A stretch of 20,924 nucleotides of DNA, taken from assembly GCA_900550645.1 (NCBI GenBank), contig URTA01000045.1, positions 1 through 20,924 of the forward strand, read 5' to 3'. The position numbers and the translations under genes are program-made. This DNA is from an uncultured Porphyromonadaceae bacterium. GTDB taxonomy: Bacteria > Bacteroidota > Bacteroidia > Bacteroidales > Muribaculaceae. The notes under the pieces are model-generated. The model was given only the letters and a program-made list of their open reading frames with translations. It did not search any database and was not told the origin of the DNA. Of the stretch, positions 16,440 to 20,924 are shown one piece after another. Positions within the stretch are counted from its first letter, which is position 1. Each line of letters begins with the position of its first letter.

Positions 16440-17267
16440 ATGGCAGACAACAAATCAGAGAAAGAACACAGTGTGGAGCAGCGGCTCAAAGCGCTCTACC
16501 AGCTGCAGACGTACCTCTCGGAAATCGACAAGATACGCTTCCTGCGCGGTGAGCTTCCGTACGAGGTCAAGGACCTCGAGGACGAAATCGCTCGCTTCCA
16601 GTCTCGCATCGCCAAGCACACCGAGGAAATCGAGGAACTCAAGCAGTTCACCGTGCAGAAGACCGGTGAAATCGCCGACCGCCGCAACAAGATTGCCAGA
16701 TATGACCAGCAGATGGACAATGTCCGCAACAACCGCGAATATACCTTTCTCGAGAAAGAGAAGGAATATGAGAACCTCGAGATAGAACTCGCTGAAAAGA
16801 ACATACGCGAGGCATTGGCCAAGCAGGAGGAGAAGAGAAACGAGATAGCCGACGCGCAGGAGCAGATTACTGACCATGAGCATATCCTGGCCGAGAAACG
16901 CGAGGAACTCGACAGCATCGTCAACGAGACTAAGCAGCAGGAAGAGGACATCCGCGAAAAGGCGAAGGAACTCGAAGCCATAATCGACGACTACACTCTC
17001 AATGCTTTCAAGCGTATACGCAAGAATGCCCGCAACGGTCTGGGCATCGTCACTGTGCAGCGTAATGCCTGTGGCGGCTGCTTCAACAGAATCCCGCCGC
17101 AGCGGCAGCTCGAAATCAAAATGCACAAGAAAATCATCGTCTGCGAATATTGCGGACGCATAATGATAGACGGCGTGCTTGCAGGTGTGGAGAAGCCCGA
17201 GGAGGCTGCTCCCGCACCGACAACTACTCGCCGCCGCTCTTCAAAGTCTGCGGCTTCAGGCAACTGA
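16440..17267 (+). CDS. Coiled-coil protein with C-terminal C4 zinc ribbon
   Basis: This 275-residue cytoplasmic protein has a long charged coiled coil (about residues 12-190, rich in E, K, Q and R heptads) and a C-terminal zinc ribbon. Cys211 and Cys214 (CGGC) and Cys235 and Cys238 (CEYC) are the four ligands. The tail after about residue 250 is Ala/Pro/Thr/Arg/Ser-rich and looks disordered. The layout is that of the zf-RING_7/DUF164 family, which has no agreed function, though nucleic acid or RNA-related roles have been proposed. It follows nif3 by 53 bases on the same strand. Translation starts at ATG 16440, and the gene ends 16 bases before a shared terminator. Confidence 0.9.
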   Translation: MADNKSEKEHSVEQRLKALYQLQTYLSEIDKIRFLRGELPYEVKDLEDEIARFQSRIAKHTEEIEELKQFTVQKTGEIADRRNKIARYDQQMDNVRNNREYTFLEKEKEYENLEIELAEKNIREALAKQEEKRNEIADAQEQITDHEHILAEKREELDSIVNETKQQEEDIREKAKELEAIIDDYTLNAFKRIRKNARNGLGIVTVQRNACGGCFNRIPPQRQLEIKMHKKIIVCEYCGRIMIDGVLAGVEKPEEAAPAPTTTRRRSSKSAASGN

Positions 17268-17283
17268 TTTCACGCACACATAT

Positions 17284-17322
17284 AACAACAGGAACGCACC
17301 GATGTGGCGCGTTCCTGTTGTT
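17284..17322. terminator. Bidirectional intrinsic terminator between convergent genes
   Basis: A 14-base inverted repeat (AACAACAGGAACGC at 17284-17297 and its complement at 17309-17322) has an 11-base loop. It lies in the 71-base gap between the zinc-ribbon gene (plus strand) and the DUF3868 gene (minus strand). The terminal A/T-rich arms give TTGTT-type tails on both strands, so it can end transcripts from either side. Confidence 0.85.
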
Positions 17323-17338
17323 TAGTTTGTACGGTCTG

Positions 17339-18796
17339 TCACTTGGCCTCGGTGATGATCACCTTGCCTTCGGGTCGCTCGATGCACAGGCGTGCCTGTT
17401 TGGCTGCTTCTGCGGCTTGTGGCACACCTTTAGCCTTGTCAAACCAGCGGATAGCTGCCTCGAAATTCTTGTTCAGCGCCTCATAAATGCCGCGTGCATA
17501 GTTGGACGCGCCGCTGTTGCCGGCTTTGTCAAGGTATTTGCGGGCTGAAACCATGTCGCCTCGGCTCATGGCGGCGTTGGCGGCGTTCAAGTTTGCCACC
17601 TCGTCGTCCGGGTACATACGCACTGCTGTCTCAAACACCTCGTTGAACTCGTCTGACCCCGGCGTGAACGTCTCCGAAGCAAGGTAGAACTCATTAAGTC
17701 CCAACTTCTGCGGCGCGGTGCGCACCAGCCCTACAATCTGCTGAACGTCAGTAAACTCACGTACCGTATAGTTGACCGTGTAGTCCGAATGGCGGAGCGT
17801 GGGATATACATTCTTCAGCAAGAAAGGATATTCCTCGGGAAACTCACGCTTGATGCGGGCGTCCTTCTCGTCTGGTGTCAGCGACGCATCGTCGATGATG
17901 GCGAGGATGCCGTCGCGGCTCTCCAGGTCGGAAGTCTCTACCCACTTGCGCAGACCGTCCCAGTCCTCAGCCTCGTATGCCGACGTGAACTTGACGGAAC
18001 GCGGCAGCGAATAACTGTCGCGGACATAACCTACCAGCGACTCCGTGCGCCCTTTGGCGAGTTTCTCATTGTGGTCGTATGGCCCTTCGGGAGATGCATA
18101 ACCCTTGATGAATATAGAGGTTATGGTGTAGTCCCGGTCATTGCGTACGCGGTCGATAGTCTGCGAAATTTTTGCCAGTTCCGAGGCGTTGTTGCGGAAC
18201 TCCGGGTCGATGTCCGACACATTCACCGGGAAATCAACGTATGCGCTGCCGCTCTCCTTGCGGCTCTTGATGCCCTCTGATTTCGGGCGTGTGTAGACAT
18301 ATTCAGCGTCAAAGAACGCCGGCCGCATGTCTATCGTTGCCAGCGACTGGTCTGCCGAGCCGCCGACACTGCAGTTGGCGCAACCGGCGTATGTGTATGT
18401 CAGCCGCAGCTGCGACAGGTTCATCCACTGGCGGTAAGGCACGCTGCCGCTGTATGGGATGTATGAAGCATCCTTGCCGTTGTGGAACAGGTTCTTGCCG
18501 CGTACATACCCCTCGTCGTTGCGCAGGTGGTAGTACATGCGGTTGCGCCCGGCTACGGTCACCGGCGACATCTGTACAGTCTGGTTGCCGTCCGTTATTT
18601 CGGGGACGACGATTACCTCCTCGTTGGACTTCATCTTGACCTGCGAGGCATCGATGACAAACGAGATGTTCAGTCCGTTGCCCTCACGCTCTACATTCAG
18701 CGAGCTGATGCTCATGTCGCCGGGAGTCACGGACACCACAGCAGAGGCTGTTGCCACAGTCGCCGCTACAAATATTGATGATATGATTCGTTTCAT
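17339..18796 (-). CDS. DUF3868 envelope protein with OmpA-like segment
   Basis: This 485-residue exported protein has a signal peptide (residues 1-19), an N-terminal DUF3868-like beta-rich domain (about 25-165), and an OmpA/MotB-type segment. The OmpA-like part includes IFIKGYASPEGPYDHNEKLAKGRTESLVGYV at about 228-258, the pattern that binds peptidoglycan in relatives. The C-terminal part (about 395-470) reads as TPR-like helices (AANAAMSRGDMVSARKYLDKAG, GIYEALNKNFEAAIRWFDKA). DUF3868 proteins often occur with DUF3575 proteins next to fimbrial genes in Bacteroidales, from my recollection of such loci. The DUF3575 partner is present 24 bases upstream, but no fimbrillin gene is in this window. 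It ends at the shared terminator. Confidence 0.85.
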   Translation of the reverse strand: MKRIISSIFVAATVATASAVVSVTPGDMSISSLNVEREGNGLNISFVIDASQVKMKSNEEVIVVPEITDGNQTVQMSPVTVAGRNRMYYHLRNDEGYVRGKNLFHNGKDASYIPYSGSVPYRQWMNLSQLRLTYTYAGCANCSVGGSADQSLATIDMRPAFFDAEYVYTRPKSEGIKSRKESGSAYVDFPVNVSDIDPEFRNNASELAKISQTIDRVRNDRDYTITSIFIKGYASPEGPYDHNEKLAKGRTESLVGYVRDSYSLPRSVKFTSAYEAEDWDGLRKWVETSDLESRDGILAIIDDASLTPDEKDARIKREFPEEYPFLLKNVYPTLRHSDYTVNYTVREFTDVQQIVGLVRTAPQKLGLNEFYLASETFTPGSDEFNEVFETAVRMYPDDEVANLNAANAAMSRGDMVSARKYLDKAGNSGASNYARGIYEALNKNFEAAIRWFDKAKGVPQAAEAAKQARLCIERPEGKVIITEAK

Positions 18797-18820
18797 TGCT
18801 TGGTCGTATTATGAAGTCTA

Positions 18821-19402
18821 TTAGAAAACATACTCCAGGTTGATTGCAGCCTTGGTAGGCCCGACATAGTTGTGCACGGCATCGTTGCGCAGCTTGACGC
18901 CCGTCTTGAGGTCATACTTGTCATAGCGCGTGTATATCCAGCCGATGCCGATTTCCGCTTCCAGGTTCCAATGCTTGCCAAGCACCCACGAGTGTCCGTA
19001 TACGAACCCAGCACCTGCGCCGAAACCCTTGACCCGGCAGTCTGCCAGCTGCGTGAAGTCATTGTTCAGAAACTTCTTCAGGCCGCCGATGTTGGCAAAA
19101 TTGTAGATGCCGCCCATCAGGTTGACACCGATGAAATTCCCTTGGAACTTCTCGCAAAACCAATAGCGGAACTCCGGAGTTACCTCCCAATGGTGCCACT
19201 CATGCTTGTTCACGTCCCAATAGTTGGTGTTGCCGCTGATGTCGAAAGTCCAGTCACGCGAGAGTGCGAACTCCAGTCCGAGCGACGGCGAGGCAAAGCC
19301 GTCATACAGCAGGTTGGTTTTCACCGCCACGCTTTGGGCTGATGCGCTGAGGGAAGCGAAAAGCAACCCCGCCGGCAGCAACCATGCTAATCCTTTTCTC
19401 AT
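18821..19402 (-). CDS. DUF3575 outer-membrane protein
   Basis: This 193-residue protein has a signal peptide (about 1-22, ending in SASAQ) followed by a small beta-barrel-like sequence. Family hallmarks are visible: VAVKTNLLYDGFASPSLGLEFAL near the start, then WHHWEVTPEFRYWFCEKFQGNFIGV, AGFVYGHSWVLGKHWNLEAEIGIGW, and a C-terminal strand ending in phenylalanine (INLEYVF). The terminal Phe is typical of proteins inserted in the outer membrane by the Bam machinery. Its function is unknown. It is the first gene of a two-gene operon with the DUF3868 gene. A likely -7 element lies 41 bases upstream. Confidence 0.9.
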   Translation of the reverse strand: MRKGLAWLLPAGLLFASLSASAQSVAVKTNLLYDGFASPSLGLEFALSRDWTFDISGNTNYWDVNKHEWHHWEVTPEFRYWFCEKFQGNFIGVNLMGGIYNFANIGGLKKFLNNDFTQLADCRVKGFGAGAGFVYGHSWVLGKHWNLEAEIGIGWIYTRYDKYDLKTGVKLRNDAVHNYVGPTKAAINLEYVF

Positions 19403-19442
19403 ATATCTGTGTGTTGGTTTGTTTTCAAAGCAAAGTCATCTG

Positions 19443-19450
19443 CAAATGTA
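19443..19450 (-). promoter_or_regulatory. Probable -7 element for the DUF3575-DUF3868 operon
   Basis: Minus-strand TACATTTG matches TAnnTTTG exactly, with an expected start near 19436 and a leader of about 34 bases. I see no good TTG at the expected 19-21 base distance, so the -33 part is weak. Confidence 0.45.
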
Positions 19451-19560
19451 CAAATAAAATTCGGTTGTGCTTGCATATCATAAGTAAATCCGATGCTTCA
19501 CAGTGTGTGCAATTTGGAGCATGGTGGATATTTTGCTGTTGTAAAGACTTGTAGTTCAAT

Positions 19561-19734
19561 ATGTTGTGGTTGTGTTGCAAACTTTTTGGCGAAAAATTTG
19601 GAGGCAATAAAGAAAAACAGTATATTCGCGCCATAAACGAACTTGCTCTGCTTCTCCACTATTACGACATCAACGCGCGTATTAATATAGATGCCGAGAT
19701 AAGCGGAAAGCCAGAACAGTTTCGAACAAGTTAA
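19561..19734 (+). CDS. Possible 57-residue protein or remnant of a larger gene
   Basis: An ATG at 19561 opens a 57-codon frame ending in TAA at 19732-19734, 20 bases before the beta-helix gene. The N-terminus (MLWLCCKLFGEKFGG) is unlike a typical start. The second half (YIRAINELALLLHYYDINARINIDAEISGKPEQF) looks like genuine protein sequence with a helix and strand pattern. I do not recognise a family. A strong promoter motif lies inside the frame, and a transcript from it would start after the ATG. That argues that the upstream part is not translated from this promoter. It could be the tail end of an older gene cut by an insertion, or chance. Confidence 0.3.
   Translation: MLWLCCKLFGEKFGGNKEKQYIRAINELALLLHYYDINARINIDAEISGKPEQFRTS
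19597..19628 (+). promoter_or_regulatory. Promoter upstream of the beta-helix protein gene
   Basis: TTTG (19597-19600) is followed by exactly 20 bases and TATATTCG (19621-19628), one mismatch from TAnnTTTG. Transcription would start near 19635, giving a leader of about 120 bases before the ATG at 19755. Confidence 0.6.
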
Positions 19735-19754
19735 ATTTTAAAACTCTCATAATT

Positions 19755-20924
19755 ATGATTTTATCAAAAGTAAGACAGGTGCTGACGAGTTTAAGTCAGC
19801 TGGAAACGTCGGAGAACACGACGTTCATTATTCAAAGCACAGTTAGGGCAGCAGCCGGAGTGGAAACAGTCTCGATAGCCAGCGGAGTGTCGCTGGTGTT
19901 CGACGGAGGAATGATAGCCGGAGCATTGGTTACACTTAACAACAAGCAGATAGAACAGCCGCTTAAGCTTGTCGGCAACTTCACGTCGGTTGAAGCACCC
20001 ATTACGCAGATTTTCGGGGACACAGTCGCGGCAAGCGGCTATTGGCACATCGACCGTGCCTATCCGCAGTGGTTCGACGCGGTAGTCGGCACGCAAAGCT
20101 ATAACACCGGCAATCCTCACGACTGCTCCGTGGCTATAAACAAGGCTGTAGAGATGAAGATGTCCGGCGAGGTATTCCTGCCCGCCGGCGTGTACCTTGT
20201 ATCGCACACCATCCGCTTGCGCCACGGCATCAACCTGATTGGCGACAGCGCCACCCGCACGAAAATCGACAAAGACAATATACTTGATCCAGAAATGGTT
20301 GACGGCTGGGGACGAGCCACGTACATAACCCCATTCTTGGTTGGCGGCAACAGCGGGTTCTCATCGTATAAATTTGAGTGGAACAGCGATAATGCGAGTG
20401 ATGAGGATGCAGCGGTCTCGATTTCGACACCGGTCGTCGTAGCTGTCAACATCAAGTGCAACGACAGCGACAACGTGTCCGCACCGGCTGCTGATATGAA
20501 TTACTCGCATCCCAATGGCTCAATCGAACAGATTTACTTCTACAACCCGAACCTCAGATTGGATTCTGCCAAGGATTGTGCGGACATATCGCAGTATGTA
20601 TGCTGCCTTGTCGCCGGGGGCTTCTCGTTTCGCCACGTGTTCTGGGAGAATTTCTGCCGTGCGATAAAGTGGACGCAGGATTACAACGACTCCAAGACCA
20701 TCTACCGCTGCAACATGCAGTCGTTCTTCGGGGAAGATGTCCTTAAGATAATAGACATTCCCAGTGTCCTGCCGTATTTGATAGATTCGCGCGGCTGCGG
20801 CGACGCGATGATTATAGACGGCTGTCACCTTGACCGGGGCGTTTGTGCGTATGAGGATAAGAAAACCAAACGCAAGTTTGAGTTTTGGCTTTACAAGGCA
20901 CTCGCCTTGCGCACATGCCTTGGC
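19755..20924 (+). CDS. Pectate-lyase-like right-handed beta-helix protein, partial (phage tail-spike-like)
   Basis: This frame is open from ATG 19755 through the end of the window (390 codons), so its C-terminus is missing. Residues 1-95 form a short N-terminal region with beta-strand-like segments (IASGVSLVFDGGMIAGALVTLNNKQIEQPLKLVG). The motif YPQWFDAV (103-110) and the stretch SGEVFLPAGVYLVSHTIRLRHGINLIGDS (137-165) are characteristic of the pectate-lyase-3/GH28-related beta-helix fold. That fold is used by phage tail spikes and by some secreted polysaccharide lyases. There is no signal peptide, which favours a virion or phage-derived structural protein over a secreted enzyme. Catalytic residues cannot be assigned from the visible part. 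The RBS region is A/T-rich and weak, as is usual in Bacteroidales. Confidence 0.75.
   Translation, partial: MILSKVRQVLTSLSQLETSENTTFIIQSTVRAAAGVETVSIASGVSLVFDGGMIAGALVTLNNKQIEQPLKLVGNFTSVEAPITQIFGDTVAASGYWHIDRAYPQWFDAVVGTQSYNTGNPHDCSVAINKAVEMKMSGEVFLPAGVYLVSHTIRLRHGINLIGDSATRTKIDKDNILDPEMVDGWGRATYITPFLVGGNSGFSSYKFEWNSDNASDEDAAVSISTPVVVAVNIKCNDSDNVSAPAADMNYSHPNGSIEQIYFYNPNLRLDSAKDCADISQYVCCLVAGGFSFRHVFWENFCRAIKWTQDYNDSKTIYRCNMQSFFGEDVLKIIDIPSVLPYLIDSRGCGDAMIIDGCHLDRGVCAYEDKKTKRKFEFWLYKALALRTCLG

Larger units (their letters stand above)
19403..19754. other. AT-rich intergenic region at the possible edge of an accessory element
   Basis: These 352 bases separate the DUF3575 operon from the beta-helix gene. 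They contain the minus-strand -7 element, a strong plus-strand promoter (19597-19628) and a possible short ORF (19561-19734). The remaining sequence (19451-19560) is AT-rich and without recognisable structure. I found no tRNA, integrase or obvious attachment repeat. Confidence 0.6.

Noticed and set aside
16455..17126. A 223-codon hydrophobic frame opposite the zinc-ribbon gene
   Set aside because: Its leucine- and valine-rich sequence is the reverse complement of charged coiled-coil codons (GAG, AAG, GAC), so the apparent membrane protein is an artefact.

Overview
The window looks like chromosomal DNA from a GC-rich member of the order Bacteroidales, perhaps a Muribaculaceae-type gut commensal (the family is an inference). 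The signs are a BtuB/BtuG-type surface B12 system, DUF3078, DUF3575 and DUF3868 proteins, an HU-CCDC81/SPOR protein, a lipoprotein with an acidic surface-export signal after its lipobox cysteine, and several promoters of the Bacteroidetes type (TTTG, about 20 bases, TAnnTTTG). TGA is used as an ordinary stop codon.

Region 1 (38-8987, minus strand) reads as one six-gene transcription unit with a promoter at 8956-8987: parE (topoisomerase IV subunit B), coaD (coenzyme A synthesis), an S41 C-terminal processing protease, a DUF3078 outer-membrane protein, a BtuB-like TonB-dependent receptor and a BtuG-like surface lipoprotein. Three of the five junctions are 4-base start/stop overlaps. The receptor is interrupted by a single in-frame TGA at a position that reads as tryptophan in the surrounding context, so the B12 uptake pair is either broken, read through, or mis-sequenced.

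Region 2 (8904-11616, minus strand) has a 318-base gap with a hairpin terminator, then a stand-alone 695-residue outer-membrane beta-barrel/TonB-receptor-like protein, then a tRNA-Gly(GCC)-tRNA-Leu(GAG) pair with a textbook promoter and a perfect 17-bp hairpin terminator.

Region 3 (11767-13633, minus strand) holds an HU-CCDC81/SPOR membrane protein starting at TTG and a secreted or periplasmic TPR protein. The TPR gene diverges from aspS across a compact 177-base region.

Region 4 (13683-17322, plus strand) is an operon of aspS, a Nif3-family metal protein and a coiled-coil zinc-ribbon protein. It ends at a bidirectional terminator shared with the convergent DUF3575-DUF3868 envelope pair (17339-19402, minus strand).

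Region 5 (19403-20924) is an AT-rich gap with a strong plus-strand promoter and a possible 57-residue ORF, followed by a pectate-lyase-like beta-helix protein that runs off the window end. It resembles phage tail-spike proteins, so a prophage or island may begin here. I found no CRISPR array, insertion sequence or clearly new multi-gene system. The best leads are the interrupted btuB and the right-hand edge.
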